From positions 1,203,037 to 1,267,036 of the forward strand of contig NC_052673.1 in NCBI RefSeq assembly GCF_016802725.1: a DNA stretch of 64,000 nucleotides, written 5' to 3'. Each line of letters starts with the position of its first letter. Positions within the stretch are counted from its first letter, which is position 1. This DNA is from Solenopsis invicta (taxonomy: Eukaryota > Arthropoda > Insecta > Hymenoptera > Formicidae). The notes beneath the pieces were generated by a model, which did not search any database, was not told where the DNA came from, and saw nothing but the letters and a program-made list of their open reading frames with translations. Positions 24,401 to 39,400 of this stretch are shown in pieces. A program made the translations under genes and the position numbers.

Positions 24401-27400
24401 AATATCAACAAAAAAATCTAAATTTTTTAATTTTTTCTTGACATAAAATCAATCGGCTTGAGTTATATTTGTGCCTCTACTTCAAGTGGACACTAAACCT
24501 AAGGCCGAACTTTGTCGACGTTGGTATTACAGATTTCTTTTTCGAGCGAGAATCAAGCGGCACACGGGGCGCGCGGGGCGAAGGATAAAAGCAATAGCGC
24601 TAAAGCTAGGCGAACAGGCTAGCGCTCTTTGTCCAACACATTTATGAAACACATCTGTCCTTGTTCTTCGATTGTAGTGCCATTTGCAAAAAAATCTATA
24701 CACTATATTGGACACAATCACATATTAGCCTTACATACTAATATCTCAGTGTAGTAATAATATAACAAACTAGTAATGCTCAGTAGTGAAATGCAGTATT
24801 ATTTATCACTACTAGTGCTATAATGCAGCAATGTAGCAGTAATAATGCAATAGTGGCCAAATCCAAATCCAAATTTACTAACAGTGTAGTAATTCTGCAG
24901 TGCTGAGTAGTTTTACTTGTGATCTCATTTTGTAGAAAATTTTAGTATTAAGCAAATATTGTCATTAGCTGACAGCTCACCGTGCCAGAATCAAATTATT
25001 ACAAAATTTTTTTTGTTATTAGTCTGAAATGATCCGTTAAATTTGTCATTTTTATGTGTATTTTAATTGTGCAAAAGAATTTAAAATTCTGTAAAGTCTA
25101 TTCGAAAACAGTCTTAAAAAGATATCGGTAATTTAGCAATTTGTCTGACTTTAGAATTCCCTTAAACAGTGAAACTAAAGATAAAATAAAAGCTAAACTG
25201 AATAAAAACTGCAAAATTCAAAGATTTACGAAAGAGATAAATCGAGAATCGACGACAATCACTCACCTGGGCGAAAGAGAACAATGGCTTTCATACAGGC
25301 AAATTCGGCAGGATCAACCATAACCGCCTTGTATCTCTGTAGAGTGTCATGTAAATGTCTGACATCTGCCGCTACTTGGCTGGGCTTTCCCGTAGTGGTT
25401 TGCAAGTGCAGTCCCGAGTGCGGATGTTGATGAGGCGAGAGGGTTAGAGCGGTCAGCTCAGCGGCGCTGAAGAGAGGCGAAGATTCAAGTGGCAGACACC
25501 ACTGTACAGCATTTAATAGGAACAGCTCTGACCAGACTTCCTCCAATAATATTACCTACGCAAATACGAATCTGCGGTTTATTTAACTGTAACGTTAGAA
25601 TATTTCTAAAGTCTCAAAGTAACATTTTAACAAGAGACATGTCATGGGTGTCAGGCACCGATTTGATGTTTCTTGAAATATGTATGTTGTTAAACACGAA
25701 AATCTAAGAGACTCGTATTTTATATCAGCAAAATTTCATGTTTAGGGAGTAAAACACCCATAAAAAAAAATGATATTTTTCTTTTAGGGCGAATATCGTT
25801 GAAAGTAGAAGAGACAGAAAAATTTTTTTAACAAAAGTTGTACGATTTAGAGAGTACTTTAAAGTTGTAAAGAGAAAAAAATTTATTTTGTTTTGTTTAA
25901 CAAAATACCCCAACCAACCAAAGTTTTTCTCAAATTTTTTAAATTTTATTATATATGGTTGAATTTGGAAAAAAATAACCTTTAATTTGCTAAAAATTAA
26001 AAAAAATTGGAAAAATTAAAAAAAAAACTTGGGTGGTAGGGGTATTTTGTTAAACAAAACAAAAAAATTTTTTCTTTACAATTTTAAAGTACTCTTTAAA
26101 CCGTACAATTTTTATTATAAAAAAACTTTTCTGTCTCTTCTACTTTTGACGATATTTATCCCGTAAGAGAAATACTGTTTTTTTTTCAAAGGGTTGTTTT
26201 ACCCCCTATAAAATTCATATTTCAAGAAGAATTAAATCGGCGCCGGACACCCATGACATGTCGCTTGTAAGAATATTCTGTTACATACCAAAATATTTAC
26301 AGAATGTAAAAGCAACATTAGCTTTCAAAACTATTCAAAGAATATACAGAATGTTCTTTACATATTTGGAAAATATTCTACATATAATGCGAGAAATTAT
26401 CACTGTATTATAATTTCTTCAGGAATATTAGATGCCTAAATTAATTTTTAAATATAGATGTACTGTCAAAAGACATAAACTTTTATTTAGAATGCAATTC
26501 TGGGAATTCAAGATCTGGATGCATTTAATATTGTGCCTTTTATTCTATCTTTATTCTAAGTTTTTACTTATTACAATGAAACAGCTTTGTTGCATTCATT
26601 TGCTAGCGGGGACGCGTACTTGTCCGTGGGCAATTTTGTATACATATACACAAAGCGCTCACATAATATTCTTAACATTTCATTAACATTTAAACATTCT
26701 GTAAACATTTTTACTATACAGAACATTTGGAGTACCAATTAAATGTTTTATAAATATTTAACGCTTTGTATAATAGGATTATTTAATTATGATAATGTGC
26801 AGAAAAGGTTACACTCATCGATTTCAATGATCTTGGTACATGTTATAGCGGTGAGGATACTGATCAATTTTTTCTTGTAAAATGAGGGTCTCGCACAGTT
26901 TTCGAAATATACATAAAACACATTTGCAAAATTTCATTATTTTTATTATGACCTTATATGTATATAACAGATAGGATAAAACTCCAGTTTAGAGAACTCT
27001 TTTCTTGATCTTGACTTTAAGTGATCTTAAAAAGATTTTAGCCGTTGAACGTTATCCGTTAAAAAGTTATAATCATAAAAATTGTAAAAATTATCTCTAT
27101 AATTTACGTAATATAGAATCAATAAAAACAAGATTTCACTGTTTCACAAACACAAATTGTCTGAAAAGCATGCTCTGTGGTCAACACGCATACGAAAAGT
27201 GCGCGAATTTAAAACACGCGCGTATAAATGCATTATTTTATAATTTCAATGATAAATGAATTAATATATCTATTAAATCGTTGATTTGACTTTGCCTCTC
27301 CCCCGCCCAAGCATTTATTTTACTCTCAAAGCGAGATTTATCTCACACCTTCCCCTGCTTACGGAGCAAAACAAGATCTATAATTGTTATGTTCATTAAT

Positions 27401-30400
27401 GTAAACAAAACGTATAACGACATAATAGTAGAAATATTTCGTAAACAGGATAATAAAATTGGTGAAATGTACCTACCCAATCAGCAGACAATGTTTAAAA
27501 AACATTTAAAAAATATTGTTTTTTGATTGAATAATCTAAAATGTATAGGAGAAACCGGGACAATTTGGAAGATTTTTTTTCTTTTTGAGTCCTATATTCA
27601 TAAAAAAAATAGTTGGACGGTTTGAAAGGTTGAACTTTTTCCTTCACAATGCCATTATAGATAGAACACGAAAATGTACTTGCTTTGAAGTACTTATAAC
27701 AATGTCGACCAATGCCAAATATTTTGAATAGCCCCGAGCTCGGGGTAATTTGAAGCTAGTCCGAAAATATTCTAAAATTTATGTTTTATGATGAAAAAAA
27801 TGTAAAAAAGCTATTATTAAAACTTAACTTTGTTTTATTCAGAAAAGGATATATTATTATGTATTATGAAGAAATGTTACATACAATAAAAAAATACAAA
27901 CGCACGATAAAGAATTTTATTGCTTTAGCGTTTTCAGAACAAGTCAGAGACTATTCGTATTTCGTGTAATTACATCTGTTGAATATTAAATTGTATATTT
28001 GGTATATAGAACGCAAATATGAAAGAAAATGTCGTCCGAACAAAAATTCGACGTTTGGTGTTTCAAATAGCCTAGACATCAACTGTGCGCCTTATTGCGT
28101 ATGATCGATAAAAAATAGACATCACACAGCAAAAAGTAAACACGAAATGTTTCAAATACATTCAACTGGACACGATACATTCAAAGCTTTCAAAAAAAAT
28201 CGTATTTATCTTACTTAAATTTCGAAGAAATACTGACTGTCAGAAATGACTTCGATTGTCGCAAAACACATTTTTCATTCATACAACTTCAATATGACGC
28301 CGTTACAAACAAAACATTGTTAGCAATATTAGGACGCGTTTACAGTATTTAAAGTAAATTTTTAAAATATGTACCCATAAAAAGATATTTCTATTTTTCA
28401 AATTGCCCCGTCTCCCGAATTGCCCCGGTCTCCCCTATTTATTCACTATCCGTCATGTATAAGGTGTCATATAGTGAAAATAGTAAAATTTCAAAAATTA
28501 CTTTTATTTAAGTATATCTCGAAGCTATACGAGATTTCTAAATATTTGATAAGAAAAAGTTGATCAATCTCACCTCTATAACATATATCAAGGTCATTGA
28601 ATTGATGAGGTGAAACCTTTTCTTCACATTTGTTTTAATTATATTTGATTTTTGTTGTAATGTATTTAATAATTACATAATAAGACTTAAAATACTAATT
28701 AAACTTTTACTCGCTATATCCGACATCCTACATTTATCTGTTGTAATGACACACGTATATGTATTTACTGATATAATTAAGGGCTGCCGCACAAAATTTC
28801 TGTAATCATAACCATAAGACGTACGTAAGAATTAGCCAATCACAATTGAGAATTATCATAAAAGTAAAGAAGGAAGGATAGAATATCATTTCATTTTTTT
28901 GACAATAACTCAATAATTATTATCAACGCGACACAATTCTTATCAACAACAATTTATTAGCCATAGGGTTCCATTAATCACTCTATAGATAGAAGTTTAT
29001 CAATTATACAGAACAAACGTAATTTTACAATTTACTCTTCAATAGAGAAAAAAGAAAAAAGGGTACGTTTGTAAGATTACAGAAAAGTCGGAAAGGAGGA
29101 TTGGAAAACTAGAGACTAATATCATAAAGAACATTTTAAATTACAAAAAATAACAAATTAATGACTTTTCGTCGAGCTTACATATTAATAAGTGTCACAA
29201 AACAAGATTAAAGGAACATTTTATAAAATATATTTTATTTAAAAAGAAATAATTTTTGAAATATCTTTATTGCTTAAAAAATAACTTTTTAAAATATCTT
29301 TTAAAATAATTGTTTATAATATTTAATTTCTTTTACTACAAGCTCACAAAATCACAGCTTTACTACGAGCTTACAAAATCACAACAGTGGTTTTACGCTT
29401 GTAATGCAAATGGATCATGACTATTATATCTCATGACTACTCTCACTACATAATATAACATATATGCCGAATTCATATATACATTACGGCACACATTGAA
29501 TTCAATTGCATTATTTGAAAGACACATGTAAAATCTTCAAATTAGACTAAAGTTAAAAAAATTAATATCTACTATACTTCTCAAAATTAGGGGAAAGGGG
29601 GATAAGACTTTAAGGTTTGTCGATTTTTGCTAATTTTTGTAACAATGTAAAAATAACTATTTTTTTCAGATTCACGAAAACGTTGTTTAAGATCAATAAA
29701 AATTGAAAATATTGTAGTTGAAGAAACTAAAATTTTTTTAAATTTAAATTTTTTTAGGACATGTTAATTTTATCATCTTGCTTCCATATGCAAGTGAGAT
29801 GACTTTTAACACTGAGTAAGATCGAAAAATAATCAAAGAAAGTTAAAAATGTACTCTTATGTACAAGAAATATTTATTATAATATAATAGTCTTATACTA
29901 TTTTGATATTACAATATAGTTAAAGAAAAATATAAATAGAACAAAAAATATGTAATCTGTAAAAATAATAAATATTATTAAAATTGTGATATACATTACG
30001 ATACATATTGCGATTAAAATTGCATTATATATAGTCAGAATGCTGTAGAGGTAAAAAAAATTAATGCACGAATGCATTACCTTGCCCATATACTCGTACG
30101 ATGTTCGTCATCTTACCCGTTGTTGCCGTATTTCTTTGTTTATTAAATATAAAGATTGCAATATGAAAATTGAAAAATATGAATACGTTGTTGTATACGT
30201 TTCTAATTATTGTGATTTTATAGATAAAATGGAAATATTTATGATAATTATGTTATTTCTTATAAACAAACACCAAAAAATTACATATGTATATACTCGG
30301 TTTACAGCAAGAATATATCCAACGCGAACAAAAATTTGTCCGTTTCGCGCACGTTTCTCTACAGAAGGAGAACGCTTTCGGTAGGTCCGTATACTTGCTT

Positions 30401-33400
30401 CTTTACAGCGAGTACAGCATAAGAGTATCGACATGGTATATCGATATTAAATTTCTGAAATGTTATACTCGTATATTTAAACAACATAATAGATTAAATT
30501 TGCAAAAGGACATTGAGTGTCTCGACGATTCTTATTTGTGTTTATTTCATAAACTTTCAACAAAAACCAATATGATATTTATAATTTATTATAATTTGTC
30601 TTCGTATGTCAATTCAATATTAATTCAATATTATATTTTATTTTATAACAAATTTCAGTTTTTCTGTCATTATTCTATAATAACTCTTGTAATGAGATTT
30701 TGTAAAATAAAGATAATTTTTTTGTTTTGTTTTCTGATTTGCAATAAAATTTATTAGAGGAAAAAGGCTACTGTGGACATTATGGCTATCCCCATTATCT
30801 CCGTTATTAGGTGACGAATACTAACAATTGTTCATGGAATTATTCAATTGGTGACCTGTGGTTTATTAATGGCGCTAGTATATTAATACACAATAACTAA
30901 CAATTATTATGAGGCATTTTTATTTTTGAGCACTTCTACACTTTTTTAAGGTAAATTTTAGCACTTAATTACGTAAACTTCCTCATTGTTTTTAAACTTG
31001 AGCGTATTATCACACGAATGTATGTACACTTGAGTGCTTTTTTTTTTGTTATCTAACTTTTTATTCGGCTGTACACACTTCGAGTTTTACCTGTTCAATT
31101 TTTTAACAAGAAGCGTGGGTGCCGTATTTACGTATATGGTACTGAATAAGGCGCTATGCTCTCCCTACTAAGCTGTCCGTACACGCAGGGTATATTCTTA
31201 CTGTGAATCGAGTACAGGTGCTTCCAAAACACATTTATTATTATATTATCTGCTATTATAGACAGATTAAAATCAAATAACCATAAATTATTTATTATCA
31301 TCTAAAGTCTCTGATAAATTAACCACCGATTCGTCATTTGTTATTAATTTGGAAAAAAATTAACAATTCGTCATCTTATCCACTTCATTATCTTACCCTC
31401 CTATCCCCAACGTAGAGTATAACTTCTACAAAAATTCGCTACTATCTTTGTTGCTAAAATTCAGTTTTTACAAAAACAGTGAATTCTAATAACCAGTAAT
31501 CATTCTATAATATCTAAATAAATTGTAACGTAAATAAAAATAATTTTTACGGCTGCTCTTAGAATTCAACGCGAATTATACGTGGTATCTCATCATCCTG
31601 CAGCATTTCACGATTTCTTTTAATGTTATTTTTAAATTTTTGATTGTGATTGGCTAATTCTTATAGTATGTTTTACGGTTAATGTTACAGAAACTGGTCC
31701 TAATTCTAGACAAAATTTGTATCGTAACAATAACCGTTCAATATTATAATAAATTGGCAAATAAAAATGTGGTAAATATATACACAAAGTATACACATTA
31801 AATTAATAAGTGCATACATATTTAAAAATATAAGTGAATTGCAATCGATAAATTCGCAATACCTGATCTCTGAATGGTAGGCCAGCAAAAGAGGGGAGAT
31901 TTTTTGCCCATTTGACTGCCATGAAGAGCAGCCTTGCGCTGGTCTCGTAAACCGTTTCGGCACTCGCTGGTGAATATAACGATGGCAGCACAGGTGGAAG
32001 TTGCGTGCATCCGCTTCGTTGAGGCGTCAATGGCTCCTCGTTTGTTACATCTATGCTGTCCTCGGACGCATTTCCTGTACAAATAGAAAGCTTTTTCTTC
32101 AAGCAAATATAAAATTATAAAAAAATTATTTTAAAAAGTTATTGTTTTTCAGATAAAATATATTTTGTGAATGTTAATAAAACTTCGTTTTGTAAATGCA
32201 CTCATTAGAGTGTAAGATTTACGAAGGATAATTGATTTATGACATTTTATAACTAAAAGAGCCTTTTATAACATCGGTTATTTATATTTCACGATATCCC
32301 TGTTATCAAACGTATCCCTTTTTTTCTACTTCAGTAAATTGTAAATTACATTCGTTCTATATACTTTTATTTACAAAGTGAATGATAGAGCTCTGGCTAA
32401 CAAATTGGAGTCGACAAAAATTATGTGTCGCGTTAACCTTTACTAAATTATTTAAAACAAGTAAAATACAATAGTATTTCATCACTCCCTCCCTTCCCCT
32501 ATTAATGGAGATATTGAAATAAACTAAATAAGAACAAAATTTTTATTTCAATTACAAAAATAAAATATAATTTCCATATAGGATATTTGGTAATTATGCA
32601 GGGGACCCAACTCCAATCATGTTGACCTTGACATATGTTACAGAAGCAAGGATACTGAACAAATTTTCTTTATAAATTAATTGGCGTTCTCCTACAGATT
32701 TCGATATATACTTAAAAAAAGAAAAAACAGTCTTTTTTAATTTTTTCAAAAAATATTCATTTTAGAAAAAAATGTGTCAAATAAAAAATAAAACTTATAA
32801 AAAACTCTACAAATAAAATTCTATACATATTTTACCTAACTCCAATACTTCAGTCGTTATAATCAAAAAACTATTTTAAAATAAGTTTTTTCTATTTTCA
32901 TTAATAATTTATTTTCAGTAATAATCACAAATATACTCACACACACGCGCGCACGCACACGCACACACGCGCGCGCGCGTGCACGCACGCACGTACGCAC
33001 ATACGCACACGCACACGCACACGCACACGCACACGCAAACGCACACGCACACGCACACGCACACGCACATGTTACAGAGAATGCGTTGGCAGAGAACGAA
33101 CTCCGCCTCTCTCTTTGCACCCTTTCCCCATATTTTCCCTAACCCAAACCAACTTTATTCAATAAAGTTTATTGTAGTTACAATTTGGCTATAATTTCAA
33201 ATCTAATATTGCAGCGTGGTCAATTCGATATCGTTGGCCAAATTACAATTAAAATAGGGTTAGGTTGGGTTAGGAAAAATACGGGGGGGAGAGTGCAGGA
33301 GGAGGGGCAGAACTCCTCTCCCGCCAACGGGTTCTCTGTACCAGATGAGTATGTGTGTGTGTGTATATATATGTATGAATATATGTGTGGTTATTACTGA

Positions 33401-36400
33401 AAATGAATTATTAATGAAAATGCAAAGAACTCATTTTAAAACAGTTTTTCTATTATAACAACTATATTATTGAAGCTAGGTAAAATATGTATATGATTTT
33501 TTTGTAGAGCTTATCACAAGCTTTATTTTTTGTTTGACCCCTTTTTGGAAAATAAATATTTTCTGAAATAATTAAAAAATAATTATTTTTTTTTCTCTAA
33601 GTATATCTCAAAAACTACGAGAGCGCCAATTAATTTATAAGGAAAAGTTGTTCAGTATACTTACCTCTATAACATATGTGAAGGTCAACATGATTGGAGC
33701 TGGGTCCCCTATACTGCATAATTACCTAATATTTGTAAATAAACAAAAAAAATTTTCGAAACTCTTTAAACATTGGGCTTTATTAACTCTTAACCACACA
33801 AGTTGGTCAGAAAGACCATATATGTAGTTTCGAACGCTTGCTGTGTGAAGACGAAATAAGATAACAGGTTCAGACCAGGATGTAAAAAAGTTTGCAATCT
33901 CCTCTTTCGATTGATATGGTTGATCAATTTTATTGGTCAACTAGAACATTTAAACGGCATGACAGCAAAGTTTTGTTGGGGTCTGCTATGGTGGGATTAC
34001 CATTCTGTGTGAGTAAAACTTTTTTGTGAGTAATCTTACATTTAAAAAACCGAATAAAACACGTTCATATACTCTGTCCAAAGTTAAAATATTATACAGT
34101 GCTGTGGAAAAAGGAGCTTCTGCCCAGGGTTCAAAATATATCACGAAATACATCTATTTTCAATTTTAAACACCTTGCGTTAATCAAAAATACCTCATAT
34201 TTACTATGTTACACAAGTATATTTTTTAATAGAAATAACAGTGATAATTTTTTCTTAAAAGTATGACTTTTTTGCATTAAAACGCCGTATTTGTAAAGTC
34301 CTTAAAAACTTTTTGTCGTAAAAATATATATATTTTTTTAAGAAAAGTGAATTTTTAGACACTCAAAAGTACCTCATATTCTCCTTGTTATATAATTATA
34401 TTTTTTTTATGAAATGACAATACTATATCTTTTTTGAAAGTATGAATCTTTAGCTTTAAAACGCCGTATTTTAAAGTTCTTGAAAGTTTTTTATAGCGAA
34501 GATATAATTTTTAAAAAGAAAAGTGGATTTTTGAACAATTATTTTATTTTTGCTTAATGGTTTTTCCTTTATAGTTTCATAATAAATGATTTTTCGGCAA
34601 TGCCGATTGTGCACATTTCTGAGATTCTAAATTTTTATTTAAAAAAAAATTGTTGAAAAATATTGATTGGAACCAAAGTTATAGCTTCTCAAAGTTGAAA
34701 AAGTCTCCTAGATCGGAAAATGTGTTTACGTATTTTATGGGATCGGGGTGTTTAAGGTTTAAAGAGTCTTTCTCATTCAGAAGCCTAAAAATTAGAAGTG
34801 GATTGTAAACAAACTATATATAGATTATAGTCGATTAAGACGAAACTTTATATTTATTTTAATCGGAAGTCTTGTTTTGCAAAAAAAATTACAGAGTTTA
34901 AAATGATATTTCTCTTTTCCATCCCCCTCTCCTGGCCTACTGAATTTGAGGAGTTGAGAAAAACACAAAAATCGTAGGAAATTTCCAATGGTTCTATAAT
35001 AAAAATATTTAAAAAAATTTTTTATCCGTATTTTACACTGTTAAATGCAATTACTAAACCAACATTCGGGTTACAATTTTGAATTTTAACAAAATGGCGG
35101 CAGAAAAAATATCGTGTTTTGATTTTTCTCATATTTTACGCATTTTCTTTAAAAAAGAAGGTTAAATAATTAATACATACAAATAAATTGTGATTCACAA
35201 ACTGCAAAAGTGTCAATAATAATTATTCAAAATTAAAAATTAATGAGTCAAGCCATTTTTTCGGAAGTTTCACGCGATTTTAAAAAAATAATTTTAAGAA
35301 AAACCACGTAAAAGTTTTAAATTAATTTTCTAAGCATATAATCTAAATATTTTCTTATGTATCCTTAATCCGCTATTTCAGGGCCATAAAGTAGACCTAC
35401 TTTTCCGCATAAGTCCACGTAAGGTTTGTTTCTGCTCTGCGAGTCTATTTTCTTTCTGCTTCTATGACGAAGCAGAAAAAAGTAAAATTCGTGTCTTTTT
35501 GAAGAATATGCTGATTTTTTAACAATCTTTTTGGATTTAACTTTTTTTCACTTTTTACTTTGCGTTTCATTTTAAAACAATAACAATTATAGCAAATTAC
35601 AACGCGTTCATGATCACGTACAAAAATAGATGCAATAACAAATATTATGGATGTGGTACTATCTGTAAGAGCCAAAACTAACTTCTTTTTGGTTTCCCCA
35701 ACTTATTCTAAGCGTCTCAACACAATTAATTTTTTTGATCCTTTTAATGAGAAAGACTCTTTAAATGCTTATGTATAATAAAGTTTAAATAAAAATGCTT
35801 GTATAATAAAGTTTGAATAAAAAATAAATTAAAAGTAGTTAGGAAACTAAACATTATTTTCTAAATCAATTTTAAAATAATTTTTTATCACAAAAATTAA
35901 ATCTCTCTGAGTTTAAGCTATTATTAATTATCACAATTTTCTTTAATTTTGTCTTTAATTAATCTTTTAATTTTAAAAAATTTTTATCTATTTGGATGCA
36001 ATTTTAGCTTTTCAAAAGTTAGCAGTGTTGAAAGTCATTATCTGGTGCAAATCTCACATACAGTAAACAAATAATAACGATTATAACAATAACTACACGA
36101 GCAGGATTTATTTATTGAGTACGTTGTTTTTAAAACATAAATTTATTCCGAAAATCAGGTGTATATGTTTGTTATTTTTTATAATTAGAAAGTTGAATAA
36201 TATTGTAATGTCATAATAAACCATAAAATAGCGTATACATAATAAACATTGCTGAAATTTTTATAAAAACTGTTCGTATATCTACTTTGTTACAAGTTTT
36301 TGCTACACTAAACAGATCCGTTACTGCCGGTTCCACTTTCTCACTCTCTCTTTACCTACTTCCTGTGACATATCTTTTAGGAACATACTCTGACCTTAAA

Positions 36401-39400
36401 ATACGTTTTTAACTAGTAAATTCAAAAGTAGCTTGTTTAATTTTGGACTTCAGCTTAAATATCTTCATTTCTTTTTTATAATTATTTTGTAACTAATTTA
36501 AGTTACTTTAAAGTTTAAATAATTGATTATATATTTTGCGTTTAAATTTAACAATATATGTTCAGAATACAAAATTATATTATCTTATTCTGTACATTAT
36601 TAAATACACTTTATTTGCTCAGTTTACAAGTGTTACTTTATTTTTTATTATTATCTTAAAAGTTAATAATTGTTTACAAACATAACAACTGGATTTAAAG
36701 TGCCAAATCATTATCTATCAGAAAATTATACTATGAACAATTTTATTTATAAAATTTTACTCTTGCAAGAATCAAACCGAAAACGGAACATATTATCAAT
36801 ACAAACAGATATAATTTATGTAATATTTCTGAAAGAACGAAAATACAAAGAATTTATTATAATTCTTTTATATCAGGCCTTCAAATATCAATCAAACCTT
36901 TGATTTTGTTCTTGTACCTATTAGATGCCTAGAAAAATATTATCATATTAATGCAAAGAAAAACAAAACGATGTTTTCATTAAAAGCAATTTGTAAAACT
37001 TTATAAATAAAAACAAAAAAATTGCTTTATACTTTAAATATTTTCTTCTTAACTTTTATCGTTACTACTATTATAAAAAAAGATAAATGTGAAACATTTT
37101 AAGGTAAATAGGTAAAAAATGTAAAATTACCGCAAAAATCAAATTTAAAAGTTTTTTATGTTTTCTTTTAAATGAGTCGTTATAATATCATATAAATTAA
37201 AGCCTACAACTTTGTTCTTATATATGACTTTAATGTACTACAGTCTGTGAGAAAAATTATCGTTTTCTACAATGAGCAATTTAAGAATAAAAAGTTTTTC
37301 GTTTCCTGAAAATTTAACTGTTTGAACTTGTTTGGTATTTGTAGGAAACTCTTTAATTGTATTAAATATAAAACTTGCGTACCGTCCTCGTTGTCTTGTC
37401 GAGGTGGTGTTCCTGCGGTGTTGTTTGCAGAATTTGTCGTCGGTGCGACTGTGGGTAGAGGTAGTGGCGTAGTATATCTTGCCATAGCTAAGGACACTGG
37501 CGGTCTAAGAAATAATTCATAATGAAAAGATTAAAATATCTAAATAATAAAAAAATAATTGTGTAATTCAAACAAATTCTACTGATACATTTTGTTAAAT
37601 CAATCTTAACCCTTTCGATATGACAGGTGATTATAGTCACCCTCCGCGAGACGCCGTCTACGTACGACGGGTGACTATAGTCACCCGCTCGTTATTTTGC
37701 ATACGACGCGACGCGATCCGTACTATGTGTCCTATTCCTGTTTAAAAAAATATCATCAAATATCACAATACAGAGTATTATTATTAAATATTATTGTTTA
37801 ATGTTATTCAAAAAGCATCGTCAAAGCAACTTTTAGGAGTAAGATGTAAATCCGACTGCTGTCCGCGTGCAATGTATACACTTTTGGCGCGGTGTCTCAT
37901 ACAGCGGGAACGTCTTAGCGGAGAGGACTCTCATAGCGAAAGGGTTAATTTAATTTCAGCATATAAAAATCTAAAAGCGCTCACGCGCAAAAATATGCAT
38001 TTGAAAAAGATGTTTTAATTATTAAATAACATTATTAAAAATTTCCAAGAATATAATAAAAGAGATGGAGTAAATTTTGTTCTGTTCTATTCGTCTGCTT
38101 CAAAGAATTATTAAAATTGCAAGTTCATAGTTTTTCACATGCAAACTTCGATATGACAATAAACGACCACAAGCGACGACATCTTCAGTCTGCTCATACG
38201 TATGTTTCGTTTGTAGGTTTGTCTTATTCCGCGCAGGGATATTTCGGTTTCAGGTAGGTGGACAGGCAAACAACAATCGCGATTACATAGAAACTGATCG
38301 GCGTCGTCGATGTTTTCATAAAATACTCTTTCTGATTCCGATTCTCACAATTACTTCCATCTAATAATTCAGATGACGTTTCGCGGTGAGATCGCGGTTG
38401 ATTCTCAAGCGAAGCAACAACGGCAAAGGTAACTCTTGTCTCTTAACGGTATCGTGTTTCAAGTATATTTCAGTCTCTGGTCAAGCCTATAGAAATGTGG
38501 TTCGCGGTGCACGCTGAAAAAGCGGACAATTTATCGTTTTGCAGCAGTGGACGAGGCCGTTCATAATTTTGGAGGCAAGATCATCGGCACCATTACGACG
38601 CTCGAGGGTAAAATTCCGTCGCGACACCGACGGAAGATCGATGCAGCCGCGCCGGCTTCGCCACGGAAAATGGCGATTCCGGCCGGCAGAAACTTTGCCA
38701 GCTGTTACATGGAGCTGTGTAAGCAACAGCGATTGCGACCGTTGCCGGTGATATGTGTAACCCTGCCGCACAGTTTGGACTTCACTACCGATCGCATCAA
38801 GATGGATGACTGGGGACCAATCTTGAACTCTCTTTCTCTCGATCGCTCGCTCAAATCAATCAGCGTACACAGCAGGTTGCAAATTGACCGATATTAATAT
38901 TTTAACATTGTCATTTTTTTATTTATAATATTGATCATTTGATCTTTACGTAGAGAAGAAGGTAGTACTATGGCCACCTATTTATATTTTGTACTTAATA
39001 ACTTTGTTAATAATTAATATTTTTAATTGAAAAATTAACAATTATATTCATTAAATTGTTCTTCAATATATTCTAGACTTAAAGTTATGACATTTATTAC
39101 ATAAAATATTATTTATAAAAATGTAGCGACATTACATGATGAGTCAAAAAGAATCAAAGATAGTAATGTAGTCTATTACAAGACTAAATTTTTAAAAAAT
39201 TGGTTTAAAAAAAACATGTTTAACAGAGAACTCCGATATGTAAAGTTACAATATAAATAATCGAAATGCCTTATCGATTACAGCTATATCTAAGTGGTGA
39301 TATTTATTGTGTGATTTTATATACCCTTTTAAGTTCACAAAACTACGCGCTAAATAAATTTTCGGCCTAAAACACAGTTCTAAATTGAACAATAATTAGT

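Noticed and set aside
31822..32106. 94-residue alternate-frame protein over the receptor exon
   Set aside because: Shadow of the Hr51 exon. The neighbouring frame carries the ligand-binding-domain signature and fits the splice phases.
33138..33274. Internal telomere array
   Set aside because: Only a few TTAGG-like units occur and they are mirrored in palindrome arms. This is not a telomeric tract.
35445..35675. Harbinger-type protein start
   Set aside because: Only a loose Ser/Thr- and Lys-rich resemblance. No nuclease motifs, and the flanking TTAA does not fit the usual three-base target of that group.
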